The position numbers and the translations under genes were made by a program. From NCBI RefSeq assembly GCF_041537905.1, contig NZ_JBGRUO010000018.1, forward strand, positions 49,471-113,470: a DNA stretch of 64,000 nucleotides, written 5' to 3'. The notes under the pieces are model-generated. The model worked only from the letters and a program-made list of their open reading frames with translations. It was not told the origin of the DNA and searched no databases. This document shows positions 47,704-56,802 of the stretch, in pieces; position 1 is the stretch's first letter; each line of letters starts with the position of its first letter. This DNA comes from Ruegeria_C sp041537905 (lineage in GTDB: Bacteria; Pseudomonadota; Alphaproteobacteria; Rhodobacterales; Rhodobacteraceae).

Positions 47704-49086
47704 CTAGAGACGTCCCCAGAGGTCGTATTCCCCGGCCTCGTCCACCTCGACGGTCACGATATCGCCGGGTTTCAGCCCCTCGAACCCTTCATCGATGAAC
47801 AGGTTGCCGTCGATTTCGGGGGCGTCCGATTTGGTGCGGCAGGTAGCGGCCTCGCCATCCACCACATCCACGATCACCTGTAGCTTCTGGCCCACCTTGG
47901 CGGCCAGCTTGGCCGCGGAGATCGCCTGCGCCTTTTCCATGAACCTTTCCCAGCGCTCCTGCTTGAGTTCAGGGGCGACATGGTCGGGCAGGTCGTTGGA
48001 GCGCGCGCCATCCACGTTTTCGTATTGAAAGCAACCGACACGATCCAGTTGTGCCTCGTCCATCCAGTCCAGCAGGGTCTGGAATTCCGCCTCGGTCTCA
48101 CCCGGATAACCGACGATGAAGGTCGAGCGCAGGGTGATATCCGGGCAGATCGCGCGCCAGGCGGCGATCTCGTCCAGCGTCTTGGCGCCGGCTGCGGGCC
48201 GGGCCATGCGTTTCAGCACATCCGGATGGGCGTGCTGGAACGGAATGTCGAGATAGGGCAGCAGACCGCCCCCTTCGGCCATTAGCGGGATCAAATCGCG
48301 CACAAAAGGGTAAGGATAGACATAATGCAGCCGCACCCAGGCATCGAGCTGACCCAACTCGCGCGCCAGATCGGTGATATGGCTGCGCACCTCGCGGTCT
48401 TTCCACGGGTTCACGTCATATTTGCGATCCAGACCATAGGCCGAGGTGTCCTGACTGATGATCAGCAATTCTCTGACGCCGCTGTCGACCAGCTTCTCGG
48501 CCTCGCGCAGCACCGCATGGGCCGGGCGGCTGGCCAGGCGCCCGCGCATATCGGGGATGATGCAGAATTTGCACTTGTGGTTGCAGCCCTCGGAAATCTT
48601 CAGATAGCTGTAATGACGTGGTGTCAGCTTCACACCGGAGGCGGGCAGCAGATCCACAAACGGGTCCGGGTCGGGTGGCACCGCCCCATGCACCGCGTCC
48701 AGCACCTGCTCATATTGATGCGGGCCGGTCACCGCCAGAATGCGGGGGTGATGCTCGCGGATATAATCCGGCTCCGCCCCCAGACAGCCGGTCACGATCA
48801 CTTTGCCGTTTTCGCTCAGCGCCTCACCAATCGCATCCAGCGACTCCGCTTTGGCGCTGTCAAGGAAACCGCAGGTGTTCACGATCACAGCATCGGCCCC
48901 GGAATAATCGGGTGAGATGCCATACCCCTCGGCGCGCAGCCGGGTCAGGATGCGTTCGCTGTCCACCAAGGCCTTGGGGCATCCAAGCGAGACCATGCCA
49001 ATGGTCGGCTGGCCCGCGCGGGGTGTGTCGGCGATCCGGGCTGCGGGCGCAAGGTCGGGGCGGAGATCGGTTGGGTTTGTGCTCAT
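47704..49086 (-). CDS. rimO: Ribosomal protein S12 methylthiotransferase RimO
   Basis: 460 residues from MSTNPTDL; longer frames add 27 unmatched residues. N-terminal UPF0004 domain with Cys 36, 72 and 101 (LGCPKA, NTCGFL, TGCLGA), radical SAM CNHKCKFC with Cys 168, 172 and 175, and a C-terminal TRAM domain. Methylthiolates a conserved Asp of S12. Confidence 0.97.
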   Translation of the reverse strand: MSTNPTDLRPDLAPAARIADTPRAGQPTIGMVSLGCPKALVDSERILTRLRAEGYGISPDYSGADAVIVNTCGFLDSAKAESLDAIGEALSENGKVIVTGCLGAEPDYIREHHPRILAVTGPHQYEQVLDAVHGAVPPDPDPFVDLLPASGVKLTPRHYSYLKISEGCNHKCKFCIIPDMRGRLASRPAHAVLREAEKLVDSGVRELLIISQDTSAYGLDRKYDVNPWKDREVRSHITDLARELGQLDAWVRLHYVYPYPFVRDLIPLMAEGGGLLPYLDIPFQHAHPDVLKRMARPAAGAKTLDEIAAWRAICPDITLRSTFIVGYPGETEAEFQTLLDWMDEAQLDRVGCFQYENVDGARSNDLPDHVAPELKQERWERFMEKAQAISAAKLAAKVGQKLQVIVDVVDGEAATCRTKSDAPEIDGNLFIDEGFEGLKPGDIVTVEVDEAGEYDLWGRL

Positions 49087-49187
49087 GCCCGCGCGTATAG
49101 AGGCGTTGCCGCGCACGTGCAAACGTTGCGCCACGCCGCGGCCCTTGCCATAGTTCGAAAAACCCATCCAAAAGGGAAGAGCAGAGC

Positions 49188-51161
49188 ATGCGTTGGTTGT
49201 TTCGTATCGTTTTCATTGTTGTCGCGGTTCTGGGTCTTGTGGTTGGCGCGTTGCTGCTGTTGCCGGGCGAGAAGCTGGCGCAGATCGCCGCCGATCAGAT
49301 CCGCACCGAAACCGGGCGCGAGGTGACCTTCGATGGTAAGGTGAAAGTCTCGTTCTGGCCGGTTCTGGGGCTGGAAAGCGGGCCGGTCACCATCGCCAAC
49401 GCGCCCTGGGCCACATCCGGACCCATGCTGAGCGCCGACCGGCTGTCGGTAGGGGTCTCTGCACCCGATCTGCTCACGGGTACGATCCGGGTCAAGCAAT
49501 TGTTGGCGGATCGTCCGATCCTGAGGCTGGATGTGCAGGGGGACAAGGCGAATTGGGATCTGTCGAAACCCCAAGTGGCCAGTTCCACTGCACCAGAGAG
49601 CGCGACCGGATCAGGCTCGGGAACAAGCGAACAAACAGCCACGGATTTCTCGCTGGAAAAGCTTGTTCTGAGCGATGCGCAGTTGATCTATACCCGTGAC
49701 GGGAAGGTCAACATCAAGCAGGCGGGTGTCGAACTGACGGCGCGCTGGCCGATGGCCGATGGTCCCCTCGATCTGGAGCTTGCGTTATCCCTGGGCGGCG
49801 ATCCTCTGGCGGTCACGGCTGAGATTGCAAAGCCGCAGCTGTTGAACGCAGGCCGCGCCTCGCCCGTCACACTCGACATAACCACCACCCCCGGCTCGGT
49901 CGGTTTCGATGGCCGGTTCTCGCGCGATGGGGATGCGGAAGGCAAGGTGACGCTGAACAGCTCTGACACCGCGCGCCTGCTTGCGGCATTTGGGCAGGGG
50001 GGCGTCGATATTCCGCAGGGCCTGGGCCAGGTAGCAAGCTTTGAGGGCACGGCAACCTATACCCATGACGGCCGCCTCTCCTTGCGCAAAATGGTGCTGA
50101 AGCTCGATGGAAATCAGATGAAAGGCGGCGCAGATGTGCAGTTGGCGGCCAAACCCAATTTCACGGCCAATCTCCGGGCGAGCAATCTGGACTTCTCCAA
50201 GACCGATCCGACCGGAACGGTATCCTCTGGGGGTGGCGGCGCTGGCTCCCACGGTCAGGCCACCGGTTGGTCGAAAACCCCGATTGACGCCTCATCGCTC
50301 GGGCTTGTCGATGGAACGATAAATCTGACAGCACAAGCCATTAAACTGTCGGAATTCGATTTGGGCAAGACCCAGGTGGCGCTTAAGATCGAGCGTTCTC
50401 GCGCAGTGCTCAGGCTGAAAGAGGTCTCAGTGTTTTCCGGCCTGTTGAGCGGACGTCTGGTGGCCAATAACCGCGATGGCCTGTCGGTAGGTGGAGACCT
50501 GACGGCGCAGGATATCGACCTGAACCAGGCGCTGAGTGCACTTGCCGATGTCACCCGGTTTTCGGGGCAGACCTCTGGCAAGCTGAAGTTTCTGGGCGTC
50601 GGGCAGACCGAAGATCAGATCATGCGCTCGTTGTCGGGGTCGGGCAGCATCCGCATGGGCAAAGGGGTAATCTCGGGCTTCGATCTGCATCGCCTGATGG
50701 ACGGCCATACCCGCACGGACGGCACCACCGTGTTCAACAGCCTGACGGCCAGTTTCACCATGGAAGATGGCGATCTGGACAATCAGGACCTTCTGTTGAA
50801 ACTCGACAATTATCGCGCTGACGGCAAGGGGCGGGTTGGCATCGGTGCCCGCGATATAGATTACCTTTTTACGCCTGTGCTGCTGCGTGCCAATTCCGGC
50901 AAAGGGCGCGAGGTGCCCATCCGAATTACTGGTCCCTGGTCGGACCCCTCGATCAGGCCCGATCTGAAGAAGGTGATCGAGGCTGCGGCTGAAGCGGAAC
51001 TGGACAAGGTCGGTAACACCGCCAAGAAGGCGCTGCATGGCAAATTAGGCGAAGAACTGGACGCCCCTATCGAGAGCACCGAAGATGCCGAAAAAGCGTT
51101 GAAGAACAAACTGGAAGAGGAAGCGAAGAAGGGCCTGTTGAAGCTGTTCGGTGGGGATTGA
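49188..51161 (+). CDS. AsmA-family protein
   Basis: 657 residues with an N-terminal membrane anchor (VFIVVAVLGLVVGALLLLPG) and a long repetitive beta-rich periplasmic part. AsmA features: ITGREVTFDGKVKVSFWPVL-like opening TGREVTFDGKVKVSFWP, GPVTIANAPW, and the C-terminal GKLKFLGVGQT and GSGSIRMGKGVISGFDL. Members bridge inner and outer membranes in lipid transport. Confidence 0.92.
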   Translation: MRWLFRIVFIVVAVLGLVVGALLLLPGEKLAQIAADQIRTETGREVTFDGKVKVSFWPVLGLESGPVTIANAPWATSGPMLSADRLSVGVSAPDLLTGTIRVKQLLADRPILRLDVQGDKANWDLSKPQVASSTAPESATGSGSGTSEQTATDFSLEKLVLSDAQLIYTRDGKVNIKQAGVELTARWPMADGPLDLELALSLGGDPLAVTAEIAKPQLLNAGRASPVTLDITTTPGSVGFDGRFSRDGDAEGKVTLNSSDTARLLAAFGQGGVDIPQGLGQVASFEGTATYTHDGRLSLRKMVLKLDGNQMKGGADVQLAAKPNFTANLRASNLDFSKTDPTGTVSSGGGGAGSHGQATGWSKTPIDASSLGLVDGTINLTAQAIKLSEFDLGKTQVALKIERSRAVLRLKEVSVFSGLLSGRLVANNRDGLSVGGDLTAQDIDLNQALSALADVTRFSGQTSGKLKFLGVGQTEDQIMRSLSGSGSIRMGKGVISGFDLHRLMDGHTRTDGTTVFNSLTASFTMEDGDLDNQDLLLKLDNYRADGKGRVGIGARDIDYLFTPVLLRANSGKGREVPIRITGPWSDPSIRPDLKKVIEAAAEAELDKVGNTAKKALHGKLGEELDAPIESTEDAEKALKNKLEEEAKKGLLKLFGGD

Positions 51162-51200
51162 CCCCTTTTCCTGATTTCCGGCGGCGGTAATGTTGCGATA

Positions 51201-51239
51201 CTCTGCCCCCACCGCGCGGTATGTGCGGTGGGGGCAGAG
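51201..51239. terminator. Bidirectional terminator between asmA-like gene and pmm/pgm
   Basis: Perfect 15-bp stem CTCTGCCCCCACCGC/GCGGTGGGGGCAGAG, loop of 9 nt. 39 nt after one stop and 22 nt from the other, convergent. Confidence 0.78.
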
Positions 51240-51261
51240 CCCCGAGGCAAGTGTCGGGTCT

Positions 51262-52758
51262 TCAGATGGTCTGGTCGTAGTCACCCACCAATGGCTCGGT
51301 GCGGATCACCGCATCGATATCGGCAAAGATCGCCCGCAACTCGGCGTCGCTTTCAGGGCTTTCACAGACAACCACCAGATTGGGCGTATTGGAACTGGCG
51401 CGCACGAGGCCCCAGGCGCCATTGTCCAGGATCACCCGCGCGCCGTTGACCGTCACGACCTGCGCGATCTTGCGACCGGCGATGGTACCACCTTCGGCGG
51501 CGCGTGCCTCCAGCTTGCTGACAAGACGCTGCAGCACATCGTATTTCTCGGTATCCGCGCAATAGGGTGACATGGTGGGGGTGGAGTAGGTTTTTGGTAG
51601 CGCTTTGCGCAGATCCGACATGGATTTGTCCGGGTTGCGGTCCATCAGCTTGCAGATCTCCACCGCCACGCGCATCCCGCAATCATAACCGCGTCCGATG
51701 GGTTCGGCGAGGAAGTAGTGGCCCGATTTCTCGAACCCGGCCAGCGCGCCGATCTCTTTCACGCGGCGTTTCATGTGGCTGTGACCCGTCTTCCAATAGT
51801 CAGCCTTGACCCCATGGGCCTGCAATTCAGGATCCGAGGCAAAGAGCCCGGTGGATTTGACATCCGCCACGAAAGTTGCGCCGGGGTGCAGTTTCGCCAG
51901 GTCGCGGGCCATGATCACACCCACCTTGTCGGCGAAAATCTCTTCGCCCTCGTCATCCACCACGCCGCAGCGGTCGCCATCCCCATCAAAGCCAAGCGCC
52001 AGATCAGCGCCGCTGGCTTTCACGGAATCGGCCATGTCATGCAGCATCTCCATGGCTTCGGGGTTGGGATTGTAGTGGGGGAAAGTGTAGTCGAGCGTGT
52101 TGTGGCTGGGCACAACCTCGACCCCCATGCGCTCGAATATCTCCGGCGCAAAGGCCGAGGCGGTGCCGTTTCCGGTGGCGCAGACCACTTTGAGCGGGCG
52201 CGAAATGCGGAAATCTCCGACCAGATCGTCGATATAGGCCTCGCGCATGCCGTCCACGAATTCATAAGACCCACCGGCGCGGGGCTCACCCTCGCCATTC
52301 AGAACGATGTCGCGCAGTTCCGCCATTTCGTCAGGCCCATGGGTGAGCGGGCGCTCAAACCCCATCTTGACGCCAGTCCAGCCGTTCGGATTATGGCTGG
52401 CGGTCACCATCGCCACTGCGGGCACATCCAGATGAAACTGAGCGAAATAGGCCATAGGGGACAAGGCCGGGCCGATATCCTTGACCTGAATGCCTGCCTG
52501 CATCAGCCCCAGAATCAGCGCATTTTTGATCGCCAGAGAATAGTCGCGATAATCATTGCCCACCGCGATCACCGGTGCAATTCCGCGCCGATGTATCTGG
52601 GTCCCGAGGCCCAGGCCAAGCGCCATCATGCCGGGCAGGTTGATCTCATCAGGGTATTTCCAGCGGGCGTCATATTCGCGGAATCCGGTGGGTTTGATCA
52701 TTGCATCGCGCAGGAAATTCCAGGTGTTCGGCGACACCTCGGGCAAGGGTTTGGTCAT
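51262..52758 (-). CDS. Phosphomannomutase/phosphoglucomutase
   Basis: 498 residues, alpha-D-phosphohexomutase family. Phosphoserine loop TASHNPNGWTG, metal loop DGDGDRCG, sugar loop and C-terminal phosphate-binding RASSNTPNLVV. Supplies mannose-1-P or glucose-1-P for polysaccharide. Last gene of the leftward kpsT-kpsE-kdsA run. Confidence 0.94.
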   Translation of the reverse strand: MTKPLPEVSPNTWNFLRDAMIKPTGFREYDARWKYPDEINLPGMMALGLGLGTQIHRRGIAPVIAVGNDYRDYSLAIKNALILGLMQAGIQVKDIGPALSPMAYFAQFHLDVPAVAMVTASHNPNGWTGVKMGFERPLTHGPDEMAELRDIVLNGEGEPRAGGSYEFVDGMREAYIDDLVGDFRISRPLKVVCATGNGTASAFAPEIFERMGVEVVPSHNTLDYTFPHYNPNPEAMEMLHDMADSVKASGADLALGFDGDGDRCGVVDDEGEEIFADKVGVIMARDLAKLHPGATFVADVKSTGLFASDPELQAHGVKADYWKTGHSHMKRRVKEIGALAGFEKSGHYFLAEPIGRGYDCGMRVAVEICKLMDRNPDKSMSDLRKALPKTYSTPTMSPYCADTEKYDVLQRLVSKLEARAAEGGTIAGRKIAQVVTVNGARVILDNGAWGLVRASSNTPNLVVVCESPESDAELRAIFADIDAVIRTEPLVGDYDQTI

Positions 52759-52778
52759 GGCAATATCTCTTGATCTGT

Positions 52779-53612
52779 TTAGATATCGACGGGGTTGGCC
52801 TTGGCCAGCGCGTCGAGCTTCATCAGGGTGTCGATGAGCTTCGGCATGTGATCCAGATAGATCATGTTGGGCCCGTCACAGGGAGCGTTGTCGGGATCCT
52901 GATGCGTTTCCATGAAGATCCCGGCCACGCCAACAGCCACCGCCGAACGCGCCATTACCGGCGCGAACTCGCGTTGACCGCCGGATGCTCCGCCCAAACC
53001 GCCGGGCTGGGCGACCGTGTGGGTGGCGTCCATGATCACAGGATATCCGGTGCGGGCCATTTCGGGCAGCGACTGCATGTCTACCACCAAGCGGTTATAG
53101 CCAAAGCTGACACCGCGCTCGGTCAGTAGAATACTGTGGTTGTTGGTGCTTTCGATCTTGGCCGCAACATTCTGCATGTCCCACGGGGCGAGGAACTGCC
53201 CTTTTTTTACATTGACCGCTGCTCCGGTTGCGCCTGCGGCCTTTAAAAGTGCTGTCTGGCGGCTCAGGAAGGCCGGAATTTGCAGGATATCGCAGGTCTC
53301 GGCCACCGGCGCACATTGTTCCTTTTCGTGCACATCGGTCGTCACGGGCACGCCGATCGTATCCTTGACCGACTGCAGAACCGCCAACCCTTTTTCGAGG
53401 CCCAAAGCCGGGGCTGCATTGACGGAAGTCCTGTTCGCTTTGTCGAACGATCCTTTGAAGACGTATTGCGCGCCGTGGGCGGCGCAGATTTCTTGCATCG
53501 TGCCCGCGATCATCTGCGCATGATCAGCGCTTTCCAGTTGGCAGGGGCCCGCGATGATGGTCAGCGGGCGGTCATTGCCGATAGTCAGATCGGCCACTTG
53601 CACATGTTTCAT
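52779..53612 (-). CDS. kdsA: 3-deoxy-8-phosphooctulonate synthase (KDO-8-P synthase)
   Basis: 277 residues. Condenses arabinose-5-P with PEP to KDO-8-P. Seen: IIAGPCQLES, YVFKGSFDKANRTS, TDVHEKEQC, FLSRQTALLKAAG and VIMDATHTVAQPGG. In this operon it probably supplies Kdo for a capsule or its lipid linker, in addition to LPS. Confidence 0.97.
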   Translation of the reverse strand: MKHVQVADLTIGNDRPLTIIAGPCQLESADHAQMIAGTMQEICAAHGAQYVFKGSFDKANRTSVNAAPALGLEKGLAVLQSVKDTIGVPVTTDVHEKEQCAPVAETCDILQIPAFLSRQTALLKAAGATGAAVNVKKGQFLAPWDMQNVAAKIESTNNHSILLTERGVSFGYNRLVVDMQSLPEMARTGYPVIMDATHTVAQPGGLGGASGGQREFAPVMARSAVAVGVAGIFMETHQDPDNAPCDGPNMIYLDHMPKLIDTLMKLDALAKANPVDI

Positions 53613-53615
53613 GGT

Positions 53616-55205
53616 CTATGAAGATACCTGTTCTCGTAGGATCGACGCGGTAAGCGAGATCATCAGGTAGATACCAGCAAAGACCAGGAATGCCAAAATC
53701 GTATTTTCGAATTTGCGCGGATAGCTGGATTCCTGGCTGGGCACCGGGTTAACCGACACGGTAAGATAGCGCACCTGCCGGTTCGCCTCCATTCGCGTGG
53801 TCTCCATCTGTTGCAGGGCCGATTGCAGCATCATATCGCGCGAAACGAGGTCCGCCTGCGCCATCTGTATCCGCACGCTCAGCTGCGCCAGTGAGTTCTC
53901 GCCATTCGAGGCATCGACCATTTCGGCATTCAGCGCGTCCAGCAGGGTCTGCAAACGGTTGATATCAGCCTGCGTGCCCTCGACCTTGGCGCGGTTGGGG
54001 CGGGTATTGTCAAGCAGAGCGGCCAGTTGCAATTCCTTTTCCTGCAACTCCAGTTCTACGGTGTTAATTCGGGCGCGCAGCCCGGCGATCACGCCCTGCG
54101 GATCCAGAACGGCACCTTGCATCTGCAGCTCGACCAGTGCTTCTTGCGCGTTTCGCCTTTCCTGCTGTGCGCTCTCAAAACTCTTGCGCGCTTCGCGCAT
54201 CTGGTCCTCGCGCTTTTCGCCGGATAGCCCGTTCACGCGATCCTCCGCATATCCCAACAGACTTTCCGAGAATTCGGTTGCGGTCTCAGGATCTGTCGCC
54301 GAAACCTCCATCCGGATCACGCCCTCCGCTGAATCGTATCCAATAGTCACGATGCGAGAATAAGTCTTATAGGCGTCTTCATTGGTGGCGTCTGGGGCAA
54401 GGCGCTGGATTGGATCGACCCAGGGCTGCGAGAAATGCGACTTGAACCCGCGGTCCCGGTCCAGAAGCAGCATGGCCTCTTTCGATTCCAGAAAATCCTG
54501 AACCAGAACGGAATCTTGGGTCGTCGCGAATTGGGTGCCGGCAAACAGGCCACCAACGCTGGCTCCGCCGCCATCTGCCTGCAAGATCGCAAATTCCGAC
54601 TTGGTCGAATACATCGGCGTTGCGATATTGTAGAAATACCAACCCACGATCGCGGTCGGCAGCAGCACGAAAAACGCCAGTCGCGCCATCAGCATCGTTA
54701 GTTTGCGTCGGCGTCGGCGCGCGATGTCGCGCTGTATCTGGGTGATTTCCATTTCCCGGCGCTGAGCGGGGCTCATATCCGGGGCTGGCAGGTTCTGCTG
54801 GCCAGGTTTCACGGTTTGCGGCAATTGCACTTTCTGCCGTGCCTTGGCCGAGGGGCGCTCCTTGTCTGACGCCTCCTCGTCGCGTGGTACCACCAGTTCC
54901 AACAGATTCGGCCGCTTGAACGGCTCGATCCCGTGTTCCCGCAACAGCCGGACCGCATCATAATCCGAGGTGGCAGGCAGGTTGTGTTTCTGCGCCATTC
55001 TCCGTGCCATCCGCAACTGGCGACCGGTCAGACCTTCGCGCTTGATGGCCGCGATGTCGGTCTGGGCGATGTTTCCCGTCCCGCCATCCTGTTCCGGCGG
55101 CGGTGAGTCAGCATTGCTGTCAGCGGCCTCGGGTGTCTCGGGCCTTGCGCTGCCTGCATCGGTGCGCCGGATGCGGAATTTTCTAGCCTTGGGTTTCGTA
55201 GTCAT
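53616..55205 (-). CDS. Capsule polysaccharide export inner-membrane protein (KpsE/Wzz-type)
   Basis: 529 residues. A hydrophilic cytoplasmic N-terminus of about 168 residues, then TM1 (170-192), a coiled-coil periplasmic region (about 300-450) and TM2 near 505-525 (ILAFLVFAGIYLMISLTASI). This is the polysaccharide co-polymerase layout. The long N-terminal extension is unusual for KpsE (about 380-400 residues). Overlaps kpsT by 23 nt, precedes kdsA by 3 nt. Confidence 0.9.
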   Translation of the reverse strand: MTTKPKARKFRIRRTDAGSARPETPEAADSNADSPPPEQDGGTGNIAQTDIAAIKREGLTGRQLRMARRMAQKHNLPATSDYDAVRLLREHGIEPFKRPNLLELVVPRDEEASDKERPSAKARQKVQLPQTVKPGQQNLPAPDMSPAQRREMEITQIQRDIARRRRRKLTMLMARLAFFVLLPTAIVGWYFYNIATPMYSTKSEFAILQADGGGASVGGLFAGTQFATTQDSVLVQDFLESKEAMLLLDRDRGFKSHFSQPWVDPIQRLAPDATNEDAYKTYSRIVTIGYDSAEGVIRMEVSATDPETATEFSESLLGYAEDRVNGLSGEKREDQMREARKSFESAQQERRNAQEALVELQMQGAVLDPQGVIAGLRARINTVELELQEKELQLAALLDNTRPNRAKVEGTQADINRLQTLLDALNAEMVDASNGENSLAQLSVRIQMAQADLVSRDMMLQSALQQMETTRMEANRQVRYLTVSVNPVPSQESSYPRKFENTILAFLVFAGIYLMISLTASILREQVSS

Positions 55206-55842
55206 AGAGCTGTTTCGCTTCTTCCAAGGTGTCGAACATGTAGAGCTGACCGTCCAGCAGAACCGCCGCCTGCCGGGCGAACTTTTCCAGCACTTTCGGG
55301 CTGTGCGAGACGATCACGATCGTGGTGGTGCGCAGGCGTTCCTCCAGTATGGACCCCGCTTTGCGATTGAACTCCACATCGGTGGAGCCGGGCATCCCTT
55401 CGTCGATCAGATACATGTCGAAATCCAACGCCAACATCAGCGCAAAGGAAAACCGGGCCCGCATCCCCGACGAATAGGTGCCCAGCGGTTGGTCGAAATA
55501 CTCATCCAGATCGCAAAGCCAGCGGCAATAGGCCTCGACATAATCCGGGTCCATACCATAGAGGCGCGCGATGTAGCGGCAGTTTTCCATCGCCGAGATA
55601 CGCGAGACCACCCCGCCCATGAACCCCAGCGGAAAGGAGATGTTGCATTCGCGGTGGATCGTGCCCTCATCAGGTTTTTCCAGTCCGGCGATCATGTTGA
55701 TCAGCGTGGTCTTGCCGGTGCCGTTCGGGGCCAGCACGCCCAGCGATTTGCCGACCTCGACGCGGAACGACACCCGATCCAGGATCACCTTGCGCTGTGA
55801 TCCGGTCCAGAAGGACTTGCTGACAGTGTCGAATTCAAGCAT
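55183..55842 (-). CDS. kpsT: Polysaccharide ABC transporter ATP-binding protein (KpsT type)
   Basis: 219 residues from MLEFDTVSKS; longer frames add 20 unmatched residues. Walker A LAPNGTGKTTLINMIAG at 38-53, ABC signature YSSGMRARFSFA, Walker B MYLIDE and H-loop IVIVSHSPKV. Exports capsule polysaccharide with KpsM. No permease gene is adjacent; kpsM must be elsewhere or lost. Confidence 0.93.
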   Translation of the reverse strand: MLEFDTVSKSFWTGSQRKVILDRVSFRVEVGKSLGVLAPNGTGKTTLINMIAGLEKPDEGTIHRECNISFPLGFMGGVVSRISAMENCRYIARLYGMDPDYVEAYCRWLCDLDEYFDQPLGTYSSGMRARFSFALMLALDFDMYLIDEGMPGSTDVEFNRKAGSILEERLRTTTIVIVSHSPKVLEKFARQAAVLLDGQLYMFDTLEEAKQLYDYETQG

Positions 55843-56070
55843 CGGTGGTCTGCTTTGGCCTGCGTCATTCGTTCTGGGGCGCGGTTGCGACCCCTGCTGC
55901 ATTCCCGTTTTTGGGTTTGTTTCAGCCTAAGCGCTGATATGGGCCACATTATGTCGAAACATGAAACAAATAATCAACGCGAAACCGCCCGCCATAGCAG
56001 ATGTGAACAGCAGCAGAGGGGTTCGGCAAGCTGGTATGTCGCTTGACTTTGGTTTTTGGCATCCCGCCAT

Positions 56071-56262
56071 TCACCCGCGCCGCAAAGGCAGGTCATGTCG
56101 CTTTTCATCAAGCACAGCCTGGAAGAGCGATGTCAGCTCTGACTTTTGTAACAGCGGTACTCTATCTATCTTGGCCGAATTGTCTTCATCGGTGTCATTT
56201 GGAGTTGAGGTTTGAACTGGTTCCGCCACTTTAAAGCGGTTGAGAAATGATTTGATTTGCAT
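56071..56262 (-). CDS. Small hypothetical protein, 63 residues
   Basis: MQIKSFLNRFKVAEPVQTST start, ending DEKRHDLPLRRG; hydrophilic, no domain. A good ribosome site AAGGAATC precedes the ATG by about 6 nt. It lies leftward behind kpsT's upstream region. Coding status moderate. Confidence 0.42.
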   Translation of the reverse strand: MQIKSFLNRFKVAEPVQTSTPNDTDEDNSAKIDRVPLLQKSELTSLFQAVLDEKRHDLPLRRG

Positions 56263-56802
56263 CTTTAGATTCCTTCAACACTAGGCTTTCAAAGTTGTCG
56301 CTGTGGATCTGGTCCGAACCTAGATGGAGGGGGCTCAAGGACCTGTAATCCGTGAGTGGCGATCCACAGCGACAATACGCATTTAGGAAAAGCCTTTGTT
56401 GTCGTAAGGGGGAAGAATCTCCCGGTTTGCGTCACATTTTGACCGGGTAGTCAAAAAACTGATACATGCCTTACGTTTACGTCAACAGACCGAGAAGCCA
56501 GGTCGATGAATGAGACGTAGCGTAAGGTGAAACCAAGGAACGCTCAGACAAATCTGAGAACAAAGAACATTCCGTAGGGGATCACTGCTTTCTATCGGAG
56601 CCTCAATAGAGGCGTCGTCACGGAATCGGCTCATCGATCTAGGGCTGTTCGAATTCGCCACAGCTAGAACGGCAGTTTCATGAGAGTGGGAGACAGGCGA
56701 AACCCGGACGAAACGTGTTTCAAATGGTTTGACATCCTGTCGTTTCCTAATGACCCGCCGTTGGTGATGGCGCGAGGGTAGATCAACTTGGCCGAAGATT
56801 AG
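56263..56802 (+). other. Non-coding stretch in the accessory region
   Basis: No convincing gene. It contains the 15-bp inverted repeat at 56296-56376 and AT-richer sequence around 56395-56480 (AAAAAACTGATACATG, ACGTTTACGTCAAC) that could hold promoters. A leftward open frame from 57027 to 56482 exists but is a shadow of the membrane gene. Confidence 0.5.
56296..56376. repeat. 15-bp perfect inverted repeat, 51-nt spacer
   Basis: TTGTCGCTGTGGATC at 56296-56310 and its exact reverse complement at 56362-56376. Inside it GGTCC (56312-56316) can pair with GGACC (56340-56344). Could be a structured RNA, a regulatory dyad or ends of a decayed small mobile repeat. Confidence 0.7.

Noticed and set aside
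55843..56802. kpsM permease or a remnant next to kpsT
   Set aside because: No frame here has the membrane segments of an ABC-2 permease.
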